Below, piece by piece: positions 38,644 through 48,900 of a DNA stretch of 64,000 nt. The notes beneath the pieces are model-generated. The model did no database searches. It saw only the letters and a program-made list of their open reading frames with translations, and was not told the origin of the DNA. The position numbers were made by a program, and so were the translations under genes. The number at the start of each line of letters is the position of its first letter. The stretch's first letter is position 1. Source of the stretch: Microbulbifer donghaiensis (GTDB taxonomy: Bacteria; Pseudomonadota; Gammaproteobacteria; Pseudomonadales; Cellvibrionaceae); the NCBI RefSeq assembly GCF_900129095.1, contig NZ_FQVA01000008.1:50781-114780 (forward strand), read 5' to 3'.

Positions 38644-41247
38644 ATGCGTATAGATAAAATGACAAACCCGCTGCAGGCCGCGATTGCTGACGCGCAATCC
38701 CTGGCCGTTGGGCGCGACCACAATCAGATTTATCCCGAACACCTGTTGCTGGCACTGCTCAACCAGAACAATGGCAGTGTGCCGGCCTTTCTGTCCCAGG
38801 CGGGTTTCAACCTCAATGGGCTGCGCAACGATCTGGCCAAACGACTCGACAACCTGCCGACCATCAGCTCGCCGACCGGCGATGTCGGCATGTCCCAGGA
38901 GTTGGCGCGCCTGTTCAATCTCGCCGATAAAAAAGCGCAGCAGAACGGCGACAGTTTTATTTCCAGCGAGACAGTGCTGCTGGCTGCTTTTGATTCTGCC
39001 GCTGGGGAAATCGCCAAAATCCTGAATGCCAATGGCGACCTCAAGCACCTGCAGGAGGCCATCAGGAAAGTCCGCGGAGAGGAGAAAGTCGACGATCCCA
39101 ATGCGGAGGAGGCGCGACAGGCCCTGGATAAGTACACGCTCGACCTGACCGAGCGTGCAGTCGCCGGCAAGCTGGATCCGGTGATCGGTCGCGACGACGA
39201 AATCCGCCGCACTATTCAGGTGCTGCAGCGGCGCACCAAGAACAACCCGGTGCTGATCGGCGAGCCCGGCGTGGGTAAAACGGCGATCGTCGAAGGATTG
39301 GCACAGCGCATCGTCAACGGAGAAGTGCCGGAGGGCCTGAAAGACAAGCGGCTGCTGTCGCTGGATCTCGGCGCCCTGCTCGCCGGTGCCAAGTTCCGCG
39401 GCGAGTTCGAGGAGCGGTTAAAGGCGGTATTGAATGAACTCTCCAAGCAGGAAGGCCGTATCATCCTGTTTATCGACGAATTGCACACCATGGTCGGTGC
39501 CGGTAAGGCCGAGGGGGCAATGGATGCCGGCAATATGCTCAAGCCGGCGCTGGCGCGCGGTGAGTTGCACTGCGTGGGCGCGACCACGCTCGACGAATAT
39601 CGCAAATACATCGAAAAGGATGCCGCACTGGAGCGCCGCTTCCAGAAAGTGTTGGTGGACGAGCCCACCGAGGAGGACACCATTGCGATACTGCGCGGCC
39701 TCAAGGAGCGCTACGAAGTCCACCACGGCGTGGACATTACTGACTCCGCAATCATCGCCGCGACAAAACTGTCGCAGCGCTATATCACCGACCGCCAGTT
39801 GCCCGACAAGGCCATCGACCTGATCGATGAGGCGGCGAGCCGCATCCGTATGGAGATCGACTCCAAGCCCGAAGCGATGGACAAGCTGGATCGCCGCCTG
39901 ATCCAGTTGAAGATAGAGCGCGAGGCATTAAAGAAAGACAAGGACGACGAGGCGGCCAAGAAACGCCTCACCAAGCTCGAAGAAGAAATCCACCAGCTGG
40001 AAAGAGAGTACTCGGACCTCGAGGAAGTCTGGAAAGCGGAAAAGGCCCAGCTCGCCGGCAGCCACGATATCAAGGAGAAACTGGAGCAAGCCAAGCTGGA
40101 TATGGAAGCCGCGCGCCGCGCCGGCGACCTGACGCGCATGTCGGAACTGCAGTACGGTGTCATCCCGCAGCTGGAACAGCAGTTGAAATCCGCCGCCAGT
40201 GCCGAGACATCTGAGGAACCGCGCCTGCTGCGCAACCGCGTCACCGATGAAGAGGTGGCGGAAGTGGTATCGCGCTGGACCGGTATCCCGGTATCGAAAA
40301 TGCTGGAGGGCGAGCGGGAAAAACTGCTGCGCATGGAGAAGGAACTGCACAAGCGCGTTATCGGGCAGGGCGAGGCGGTCGAGGCGGTGGCAAACGCCGT
40401 GCGCCGCTCGCGAGCCGGCCTCGCGGATCCAAATCGCCCCAACGGTTCCTTCCTGTTCCTCGGCCCGACCGGCGTGGGCAAGACCGAGCTGTGCAAGGCG
40501 CTGGCGCAGTTCCTGTTCGACACCGAGGATGCGATGGTGCGCATCGATATGTCGGAATTTATGGAGAAGCACTCGGTCGCGCGTCTTATCGGTGCGCCGC
40601 CCGGCTATGTCGGCTACGAGGAGGGCGGTTATCTCACCGAGGCCGTGCGCCGCAAGCCCTATTCGGTGGTGTTACTGGACGAAGTGGAAAAGGCGCATCC
40701 CGATGTCTTCAATATCCTGCTGCAGGTGCTGGACGACGGGCGCCTGACCGACGGCCAGGGCCGCACCGTGGATTTCCGCAATACGGTGGTGGTGATGACC
40801 TCCAACCTGGGTTCCGACCTGATCCAGAAGCACGCCAGCGACCGCGATGCGGACGAGCTCGACGCGGAAATTCACTACCGGCAGATGAAGAATGCGGTGA
40901 TGGAAGTGGTCGGTCAGCATTTCCGCCCGGAGTTTATCAACCGCATCGACGAGGTGGTGGTCTTCCACCCGCTGAACAAGGCGGAGGTGCGCTCCATCGC
41001 GGAAATCCAGCTGGAACAGCTGCGCAAGCGGCTGGCCGAGCGCGACCTGAAACTGGAAGTGGCCGAGCCGCTGCTCGACAAGCTCGCCGACGTGGGCTTC
41101 GACCCGGTATACGGTGCCCGCCCGCTGAAGCGCGCGATCCAGATGTGGCTGGAAAATCCACTGGCGCAGGATGTGCTGGCGGGCAAGTTTGCTCCCGGTG
41201 ACACCATCCACGCCGAACTCGAAGGCGACAAAGCCGTATTCCGCTGA
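38644..41247 (+). CDS. clpB: Disaggregase chaperone ClpB
   Basis: This 867-residue Hsp100 rescues aggregated proteins together with DnaK. The ATG at 38644 has a GGAGGAGAGG ribosome-binding site (E. coli ClpB is 857). The N domain (1-150) is followed by NBD1 with [13 protein letters not shown] near 206, then a coiled-coil M domain (about 405-530, rich in Lys/Glu, e.g. [20 protein letters not shown]). NBD2 has [13 protein letters not shown] near 605. The open frame continues 22 codons upstream, but [14 protein letters not shown] is the standard N-terminus; an internal start for the short form is also likely. Confidence 0.97.
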   Translation: MRIDKMTNPLQAAIADAQSLAVGRDHNQIYPEHLLLALLNQNNGSVPAFLSQAGFNLNGLRNDLAKRLDNLPTISSPTGDVGMSQELARLFNLADKKAQQNGDSFISSETVLLAAFDSAAGEIAKILNANGDLKHLQEAIRKVRGEEKVDDPNAEEARQALDKYTLDLTERAVAGKLDPVIGRDDEIRRTIQVLQRRTKNNPVLIGEPGVGKTAIVEGLAQRIVNGEVPEGLKDKRLLSLDLGALLAGAKFRGEFEERLKAVLNELSKQEGRIILFIDELHTMVGAGKAEGAMDAGNMLKPALARGELHCVGATTLDEYRKYIEKDAALERRFQKVLVDEPTEEDTIAILRGLKERYEVHHGVDITDSAIIAATKLSQRYITDRQLPDKAIDLIDEAASRIRMEIDSKPEAMDKLDRRLIQLKIEREALKKDKDDEAAKKRLTKLEEEIHQLEREYSDLEEVWKAEKAQLAGSHDIKEKLEQAKLDMEAARRAGDLTRMSELQYGVIPQLEQQLKSAASAETSEEPRLLRNRVTDEEVAEVVSRWTGIPVSKMLEGEREKLLRMEKELHKRVIGQGEAVEAVANAVRRSRAGLADPNRPNGSFLFLGPTGVGKTELCKALAQFLFDTEDAMVRIDMSEFMEKHSVARLIGAPPGYVGYEEGGYLTEAVRRKPYSVVLLDEVEKAHPDVFNILLQVLDDGRLTDGQGRTVDFRNTVVVMTSNLGSDLIQKHASDRDADELDAEIHYRQMKNAVMEVVGQHFRPEFINRIDEVVVFHPLNKAEVRSIAEIQLEQLRKRLAERDLKLEVAEPLLDKLADVGFDPVYGARPLKRAIQMWLENPLAQDVLAGKFAPGDTIHAELEGDKAVFR

Positions 41248-41263
41248 TTTCTCGTTCAGGCAT

Positions 41264-41289
41264 GGGGTGCCCGCTGTCACGGGCACCCC
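41264..41289 (+). terminator. Stem-loop after clpB
   Basis: GGGGTGCCCG (41264-41273) and CGGGCACCCC (41280-41289) pair perfectly around a 6-nt loop, 16 bp after the clpB stop. There is no T-run, so termination may be weak or Rho-assisted. Confidence 0.6.
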
Positions 41290-41504
41290 ACAGCATTGCA
41301 GACGATCCCGTCGACATTCTTAATCGTATGTTTTTTATCAGCAGGTAATCCGCGCCAGCCTGCGTGCAACGGGGCGGCAGGGCCCGCGCGTGCCTGCGCT
41401 TTTCTACGTAAACTGAACTGTATCGTTCGGCAAAAGTCCCGGTGCTCATCCAGGGAAGGGGTGGGCGGCAGGAAGTTGAAGCTGTCACTGAATGGATTGG
41501 CTCT

Positions 41505-42644
41505 GTGTCTGACTCGGGCGGAATTCTGAACAAGCGCATGCTGTTAATGCTGATCGGCTGCCTGCTGCTGTTCGGCGGTATTTTCGCGTTCAAGATGTTC
41601 GGTCGTCACATGATGAACAAGGCATTCGACACCATGCCGCTGCCAGCGGCGACGGTGACTTCCGCGACCGCGGCGCAACAGGTCTGGCAGGAAAACCTGG
41701 CTGCAGTGGGCACCCTGCGCGCGGTCAACGGCGTTGACGTGACCACCGAGGCCCAGGGTGTGGTCAGCGCCATTCATTTCAAATCCGGTCAAACCGTGGA
41801 GAAAGGCAGGCTGTTGGTCGAGCTGGCGGCGGAGCCGGAAAAGGCTCAGTTGCAGGTGCTGGAGGCGGAACTCATGTTGGCGCGGCGCAATCACGAGCGT
41901 GTCAGAGCCCTGCATAAGAGGGGCGTTACCACCGAGGCGGATCTGGACAGTACCCGCAGTGCACTGGATCAGGTTCTGGCCAATCTCGAGGTGCAGCGCG
42001 CCACCATCGACAAGCGCCGCATCACAGCGCCATTCAGCGGCGTGCTGGGCATTCGCCGCGTCGACCTGGGGCAGAATGTGAACCCCGGTGAAACGGTGGT
42101 ATCCCTGCAGCAGCTGCACCCTATCTTTGTCGATTTCTCACTGCCGGAAAGACATTTCGCCAGCGTCACCCTCGATCTGCCGGTGACCCTGAGGACAGAC
42201 GCCTTTCCCGGCAAGGTTTATCGCGGAAGTATCACCGCGATAGATCCGCAGGTGGATAGCGCCAGTCGCAATTTCCTCGTACAGGCGACACTGGACAATG
42301 CCGACAGGGAGCTGCGCCCGGGTATGTTTGCCGATGTGGCGGTGCAGGTAGAGGCGCGCCGCCGGGTGCTGGTCGTTCCGCGCACGGCGCTGGTCTTCTC
42401 ACCCTACGGCAATGCCGTATTCGTCCTGGAAAAAAGTGCACAGGGCGACAGCTACCTGGCCAGTAAGCGCTTCGTCAAAACCGGCGAGGAGCGGGGCGAC
42501 CTGGTGGAGATACTGCAGGGTGTGCGCGCGGGTGAGGTCGTGGCCAGCAGTGGCCTGCTCAAACTGCGCAATGAAGGGGCGGTGATCATCAATAACGAAA
42601 ACAAGCCGCCCGCCACTGCAGATCCGTCCCCGGAAAACAGCTAG
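41505..42644 (+). CDS. RND efflux periplasmic adaptor subunit (HlyD/MFP family)
   Basis: The product is about 379 residues from GTG 41505; GTG 41442 and ATG 41538 are alternatives. I prefer 41505 because it keeps the positive NKR before the membrane anchor MLLMLIGCLLLFGGIFAF. Domains follow in the usual order: lipoyl half-motif GQTVEKGRLLVELAAEPEKA, an alpha hairpin (AELMLARRNHERVRALHKRG), the second lipoyl half (ITAPFSGVLGIRRVDLGQNV), beta barrel and membrane-proximal domain. It bridges the RND pump to an outer membrane channel. No channel gene is nearby. It forms an operon with the permease 16 bp downstream. Confidence 0.92.
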   Translation: MSDSGGILNKRMLLMLIGCLLLFGGIFAFKMFGRHMMNKAFDTMPLPAATVTSATAAQQVWQENLAAVGTLRAVNGVDVTTEAQGVVSAIHFKSGQTVEKGRLLVELAAEPEKAQLQVLEAELMLARRNHERVRALHKRGVTTEADLDSTRSALDQVLANLEVQRATIDKRRITAPFSGVLGIRRVDLGQNVNPGETVVSLQQLHPIFVDFSLPERHFASVTLDLPVTLRTDAFPGKVYRGSITAIDPQVDSASRNFLVQATLDNADRELRPGMFADVAVQVEARRRVLVVPRTALVFSPYGNAVFVLEKSAQGDSYLASKRFVKTGEERGDLVEILQGVRAGEVVASSGLLKLRNEGAVIINNENKPPATADPSPENS

Positions 42645-42660
42645 CGGTGGGTGGGCGGCC

Positions 42661-45600
42661 GTGAATTTCACTGAGATCTTTATTCGCAGGCCGGTACTGG
42701 CGAGTGTGGTCAGCCTGTTCATATTCCTGCTCGGTTTGCGCGCGGCGGCAGAGCTGAATGTGCGCCAGTACCCGGAGCTGGAAAATGCGGTGATCACGGT
42801 CACCACGATTTATGTCGGCGCCGACTCCGACCTGGTGCAGGGCTTTATCACCACGCCGCTGGAGCAGGAAATCGCCACGGCCGATGGCATCGACTACATG
42901 GTGTCCACCAGTGTGCAGGGGGTCTCCACCATTCAGGCCTATGTGAGTTTCGATTTCGATCCCAATGAAGTGCTCACTCAGGTGGTGGCCAAGGTCAACC
43001 GACTGCGCAGTGAACTGCCGGAAGAGTCGGAAGATTCCAGTGTGGACATGGCGGTGGGACAGACTACCGCCGCTATGTACCTGTCTTTCTCGTCGGAAAT
43101 TCTCGACAACAACCAAATCACCGATTACCTGACGCGGGTGGTACAGCCAAAATTGTCGACCATTCCCGGTGTGCAGCGCGCGCGACTGCTGGGCAATCGA
43201 ACCTTTGCCATGCGTATCTGGCTGCGGCCGGCGGAAATGGCTGCACAGGAGGTGACGCCGGCCGATGTGAGCGACGCCCTGCGTGACAACAATGTACTGT
43301 CCGCGGTTGGTTCCACCAAGGGCTCTCGGGTGGCGATGGATATTCGGGCCAATACCGATATCGCTTCGGCGGAGGCATTTCGCCGCCTGGTGGTGCGTGC
43401 CGATGGCGACCGCCTGGTGCGCCTCGGCGACGTTGCGGATGTCGAGCTGGGCTCGGAATCCTACGATACCTCGGTCACCTTCAACGGCCGTTCGGCCACT
43501 TTTATCGCCATTGAGGTGGCGCCCGATGCCAACTCGCTGGATGTGATCAAGGTTGTGCGGGCGAAGCTGGAACAGGAAATCTTCCCGCAATTGCCGCGAG
43601 GCATGATCGGCGAGATCCCCTATGACAGCACCGAATATATTCAGGATTCCATCGATGAAGTGGTAAAAACTATCATCGAGGCGGTGCTGATCGTCATCCT
43701 GGTGATTTACCTGTTTCTCGGTTCGCTGCGCAGCGTGTTGATCCCGGCCATCGCGGTGCCCCTGTCCCTGGTGGGGGCTCTGTTCCTGATGCTGTTGATG
43801 GGGTTTTCCATCAACCTGTTGACGCTGCTCAGCATGGTGCTGGCAATCGGCATAGTCGTGGACGATGCAATCATCGTGCTGGAGAACGTCCATCGGCACA
43901 TCGAGGAGGGCATGGCGCCGAAAGAGGCCGCTATTGTCGGCGCGCGCGAACTCGCCTGGCCCGTCGTGGCCATGACCACCACATTGATTGCGGTGTATTT
44001 GCCGATCGGCTTTCTGGGCGGCCTTACCGGTACCCTGTTTGTAGAGTTTGCCTTCTCTCTGGCCGGGGCGGTGTTGTTGTCGGGCGTCGTGGCCCTGACC
44101 CTGTCGCCGATGATGGCATCGAAGATACTTCGGCCGCATAACGGCGGCGGGGGCACCAGGCTCGAAAACTGGCTCGAGCGTCAGTTCGAGCGGCTGCGGA
44201 AAGGGTATCGGCGCAGGTTGCACCACGCCCTGGATGATCGCCTGGTAATACTCATTTTCGGCCTGATTGTCCTCGCCAGCTGCTACTTCCTGTTCGTGAC
44301 ATCGCCGCGCGAGCTGGAGCCGAAAGAAGACCGCGGTTTTATCCTGACGATTTCCTCTGCCGACGCCTATGCGACCCTCGATTACCTGGAGCAGTTCACC
44401 GTGCAGCTGAACGATATCGCCGAGCGTCACCGCGAGGTGGAGAATATCTTCCTGCTCAATGGTGTAGGCGGTGCCGGCAATGCCACTAACAGCGCGGTTG
44501 CCGGCTTTGTGCTGGACTCCTGGAACGAGCGCGACAAGGACACCGCGCAGATGCAGGCGATCATCAGTGAAGAGGTCGCGCAGATCGCCGGACTAAAGGT
44601 TGCCGTAGTCGTGCCGCCGAGCCTGCCCACTGCCGGCGGCCGCCTGCCGGTCGAGTTCGTTATCGGTGCCACCGAGCCGATGGAAAACCTCGCCAGTGTT
44701 TCCGATGAAATCATGGAGCGCGCGCTGGCCAGCCGGAAATTTATTTTTGTCGACGCCGATCTGAAGATCGATAGACCCAAGGTCGAAATAGAGATCGACC
44801 GCGACAAGGCTGCGGCCATGGGGGTGACCATGGAGGACGTCGGCCGCGAGCTGGGCTCCATGTTGTCCGGCGCCTACACGAATCGCTTTTCACTGGATAA
44901 CCGCAGCTACAAGGTGATTCCCCAGGTGCAGCGCATCGACCGCCTCACCGCCAATCAGCTGAAGCAATACTATATCCGCGCCGTAAATGGGGACCTGGTG
45001 CCGGTGGCCACCCTGGTCAACCTGCGCGAAACGGTAGAGCCGCAGCAGTTAAAGCGGTTTCAGCAGCTGAACGCGGTCACCATCTCCGGTGTGCCGCGCC
45101 CGGGAGTCACGCTGGGCGAGGCGCTCGATGTGCTCGAGTCGGCGGCCCAGGAAATTTTGCCGCGGGGCTACTCCGTCGACTACGCGGGCCAGTCACGTCA
45201 GTACAAATCCGAGGGCTCGCAGCTGGTGGTCACTTTCTTCTTTGCCCTGATCGTGATCTACCTGGTGCTGGCGGCTCAGTTCGAGTCCTGGCGCGATCCG
45301 TTGATCATGCTGGTCACCGTGCCGATGAGTGTGTGCGGTGCGATGATCTTTGTCAGTCTGGGGTTCACCACCTTGAATATCTACACCCAGGTCGGACTGG
45401 TGACACTGATCGGCGTGATTTCCAAGCACGGCATCCTGATCGTGGAGTTTGCCAACAAATTGCAGCAAGGCGGGCTGGACAAGCGCGCGGCGATTGAGGA
45501 GGCGGCGTCCATCCGCTTGCGTCCGGTGCTGATGACCACTGCTTCGCTGGTACTGGCAATGGTGCCATTACTGATCGCCGCCGGTCCCGGTGGCGGTGCG

Positions 45601-45726
45601 CGTTACGCGATGGGACTGGTAGTGGCCACGGGCATGACCATCGGCACGCTGTTCACGCTGTTCGTGGTGCCGGCGATGTATCTGTATCTCGGCCGCGATT
45701 ATCGCAAATCAGAACAACCCACGTAG
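42661..45726 (+). CDS. RND efflux transporter permease (AcrB/MexF-like)
   Basis: This 1021-residue HAE1-type inner-membrane pump starts at GTG 42661 (MNFTEIFIRRPVLASVVSLF). Proton relay aspartates are in GIVVDDAIIVLENVHRHIEE near residue 400. Two large periplasmic loops and 12 TM segments fit the family. The substrate cannot be deduced. The final ~100 codons (from about 45412) are duplicated at 53438-53752, on the far side of the RHS locus. The first pair of aspartates and the C-terminal motif KHGILIVEFAN are intact here, so this is the functional copy. Confidence 0.93.
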   Translation: MNFTEIFIRRPVLASVVSLFIFLLGLRAAAELNVRQYPELENAVITVTTIYVGADSDLVQGFITTPLEQEIATADGIDYMVSTSVQGVSTIQAYVSFDFDPNEVLTQVVAKVNRLRSELPEESEDSSVDMAVGQTTAAMYLSFSSEILDNNQITDYLTRVVQPKLSTIPGVQRARLLGNRTFAMRIWLRPAEMAAQEVTPADVSDALRDNNVLSAVGSTKGSRVAMDIRANTDIASAEAFRRLVVRADGDRLVRLGDVADVELGSESYDTSVTFNGRSATFIAIEVAPDANSLDVIKVVRAKLEQEIFPQLPRGMIGEIPYDSTEYIQDSIDEVVKTIIEAVLIVILVIYLFLGSLRSVLIPAIAVPLSLVGALFLMLLMGFSINLLTLLSMVLAIGIVVDDAIIVLENVHRHIEEGMAPKEAAIVGARELAWPVVAMTTTLIAVYLPIGFLGGLTGTLFVEFAFSLAGAVLLSGVVALTLSPMMASKILRPHNGGGGTRLENWLERQFERLRKGYRRRLHHALDDRLVILIFGLIVLASCYFLFVTSPRELEPKEDRGFILTISSADAYATLDYLEQFTVQLNDIAERHREVENIFLLNGVGGAGNATNSAVAGFVLDSWNERDKDTAQMQAIISEEVAQIAGLKVAVVVPPSLPTAGGRLPVEFVIGATEPMENLASVSDEIMERALASRKFIFVDADLKIDRPKVEIEIDRDKAAAMGVTMEDVGRELGSMLSGAYTNRFSLDNRSYKVIPQVQRIDRLTANQLKQYYIRAVNGDLVPVATLVNLRETVEPQQLKRFQQLNAVTISGVPRPGVTLGEALDVLESAAQEILPRGYSVDYAGQSRQYKSEGSQLVVTFFFALIVIYLVLAAQFESWRDPLIMLVTVPMSVCGAMIFVSLGFTTLNIYTQVGLVTLIGVISKHGILIVEFANKLQQGGLDKRAAIEEAASIRLRPVLMTTASLVLAMVPLLIAAGPGGGARYAMGLVVATGMTIGTLFTLFVVPAMYLYLGRDYRKSEQPT

Positions 45727-45902
45727 GGTGTGCCGCGCGCACCGTGCAGAAAGTTTCGAACTTCAGCGGCCTACGGTCCGCAGACTCGGTAATCGAATCC
45801 AAGTTAAATCAAATAATTTTTAATAAGGCTCCTGGCAAATAAAAGTCGGCGCGAAATTCTTTTGTGTATCAATGTATCTGTTGAAACCACCGCCACCCTG
45901 TG

Positions 45903-45944
45903 ATTGCATGCGGAACTCTTTTTAACCGCATTTCTGCATGCAAT
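45903..45944. promoter_or_regulatory. Inverted repeat followed by T-rich tract upstream of the RHS gene
   Basis: ATTGCATGC (45903-45911) pairs with GCATGCAAT (45936-45944). A weaker CGG/CCG extension lies inside, and ATTTTTT follows. It is 56 bp before the RHS start codon. It may be the terminator of the RND operon, an attenuator, or an operator for the RHS gene. The 270-bp gap becomes AT-rich here, in contrast to the RND genes. Confidence 0.5.
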
Positions 45945-45999
45945 ATTTTTTGGCTCGGCTAATTGCTGTGCTTGCTTTCAAGGATCGATTGGGGGAAAC

Positions 46000-48900
46000 A
46001 TGTTTCTACGGCAGTTATTTCGTGCGAAACGAATTTTTTTGTGTGCCTTGGGGCTTATAGTGTCATCGCTAGCGGTAGCCGGTGAATTCTCCGTTAGTGG
46101 TGTACAGGACTTCATACGAGAAACCGGGCAGCCGGTCGAGCAGACGGTCACATTTTCCGCTCCCGCCGTCGGCGACCATTACCGCCTGCGCATCCTCAAC
46201 GGAGAAGGGGCGAGCTTTCAGGTCGCCTACCCTGTAACGTCTGGTGTCATCTCGCTCAATGGGACACAGAAGTTCTCTCCGGAAGACTTTACCCAAAGCG
46301 CCAGCTATCTCGAAGTCCCCGTATCGCTTGAATTGCAAAATACCCTAACTGTGAAGTTGGCCGGTCAACCCGGAAGCGGTTTGCGTGCCGAAGTGATTGG
46401 TTTTGACGATGATATTCCGGGAATTAATGCAGTCGTCAGCCCGGCCGCTAATGCCGCCGGTTGGCACAGGGATGACGTGACGGTGAGTTTCATTTGCAGT
46501 GACTCAGGAAGCGGTATCGAAGACTGCAGTGGGCCGGTTGTGGTAAGCAGTGAAGGAGAAAATCAGATATTTACCGGAGCGGTAACGGATAAGGCAGGCA
46601 ACAGCGCGGAAGCTCAAGTCACCATCAATCTGGATAAAACCGCGCCGACCATCGCCATCATTCAACCGGCAGGTGGCGCTCAAGTGCAGGACTTGCGCCC
46701 GGAAATCCTGCTAGGCTTCCACGACAACCTGGTAGCTGATACCTCCTCGATAGAACTCACCATCAACGGCAGCGCCGGAATTTGCACCGCGGATAGCGGC
46801 GCCGCCCTGTGCCAGCCGCAAAACGACCTGCCACCCGGGGAGATCCGGCTTACCGCTTCCATCCGCGACCTTGCCGGTAACGCCACCAGCGCCGACAGCA
46901 GCTTCACCATCACTGACGGCGGCGGTGGGGAGCCCGGCGATCTGCCTCCGGAACCGGCGGAGGTCGCTACGCCCATCGACACCACCGGCACCTCCAGTCT
47001 CAAGAGCACCACCGAGTTCCTCTACACCGGCACCAACCCGATACAGGCCGGAGTGGACCCGGAAGTAATCGAGGAGCGCCGCGCCTCCGTGATTCGCGGC
47101 ACAGTGCGCGACAAGGAAAACAACCCGCTGCACGGCGTTACCATCACGATCAAGGGCCACCCGGAGTTCGGCCGGACCCAGAGCCGCGAAAACGGCGGCT
47201 TCGATATGGCCGTCAACGGCGGTGGCTACCTGGTGATTGATTACGAGAAGGAGGGTTATCTCCCCGCTCAGCGCCGGGTTAAGGCCCCGTGGAACGACTA
47301 CGCCCTCGCAGAAGACGTGGTGCTGATCCCGCTGGACAGTCAGGTCACCACTATAGACTTAACCGACGACAGCCAGCCGTTCCAGATACATCGGGGCGGC
47401 CTGCAGACCGACGACGATGGTAGCCGTCAGGCCACCATCCTCTTCCCCGCCGGCACCACGGCCACCATGACCCTACCCGGTGGTGGCGTGGCGTCCATTG
47501 ATCAGCTGAGCGTGCGCGCCACCGAATATACCGTCGGCGAAAACGGCCCCGAAACCATGCCCGGTGAGTTACCGCCTACCAGCGGCTACACCTACGCCGT
47601 GGAACTCAGCGTGGACGAAGGCATCGCCGCCGGCGCCACCCGTGTCGACTTCAGTCAACCACTACCGGTATACGTTGATAACTTCTTAGAGTTTCCCGCA
47701 GGAACTGTAGTGCCCGCGGGTTGGTACGATCAGCAAAGTGCGGCATGGATACCGTCCGACGATGGCGTAGTGATTGAGATCATAGATGTAATAGACGGTC
47801 TCGCAACCTTGGACGTGGATGGCAGTGGTAATGCCGCTGATGCGTTTGCTCTAGCGAGATTGGGGATTACCGACGCCGAGCTGCAACAGCTGACACACAT
47901 TTATGAAGTTGGTGCGAGCTTATGGCGTGTGCCGGTTGATCACTTTACGCCATGGGATTTCAACTGGCCTCTCACTCCACCAGATGATGCGGAGCGGCCT
48001 GAGCCAGAGACGGAAACTGATGAGCCGGAACCTGAACCGGAATGCGAGGGTGGCTCGATCATCGAATGTCAGGGCCAGGTATTGCGGGAGCGAGTGCAGG
48101 TAGTAGGCACCCCCCTGACACTAAATTATCGCAGTGACCGCGTGCCCGGTCGCAAAGCGTTCGCGGAAATTCAACTCACGGGAGACACAATTCCATCTTC
48201 ACTAAAAGAGGTAGTGCTCGAAGTATCCATTGCTGGGCGAAAGTTTGAGTACTCTTTTGCGCCTCAGATGAACTTGCAGCATCAGTTCGTGTGGGATGGG
48301 GTTGATGTATTTGGGCGAAAACTATCCGGAAGTCAAATGGCCAATATTAAAATCGGCTATGTATATGACGCTTTCTATAGTGTTCCGGATAATACCTTGA
48401 GAGCTTTTTCGAGATCCGGGTTGGGCTCGCTCGTGGATGACAGCGGCAGCGGTATCCCGGCTCGTCAGACCATTACGCTTTGGTCATCGACCCAAAAGCA
48501 AATTGTTGCTTCCGCTACGGGCGGCGAGGAATTTGGCTTCTGGACTTTGTCTAATCACCATAAGTATGACATCCGGAATGGACAATTGGATCGAGGTGAT
48601 GGGCAATCACTGAAGAAGTCTGCGATTGCGGAGATCTTGACTATCGCCGGCACTGGAGAATACGGAGACTCTGGTGATGGTGGTGATGCTAGGGAAGCCC
48701 AGTTTAGGGGGCCTCTGGGCGCGGCAGTGGCTCCGGATGGCACTGTCTACATCGCAGACCGGTGGAATAACAGGATTCGACGAATAGACACAAGCGGGAT
48801 CATCTCCACAATGGTGGAGGGAGATGATAGCGCCTCTCCGTGTTGGCCTACCGCCGAGATAAATATTATTTCGCCTGCGGATGTCGCTGTTGATGGCGAC

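Noticed and set aside
42589..44430. 613-codon minus-strand frame within the RND permease
   Set aside because: A shadow of the permease reading frame; its His/Gln-rich product has no family features.
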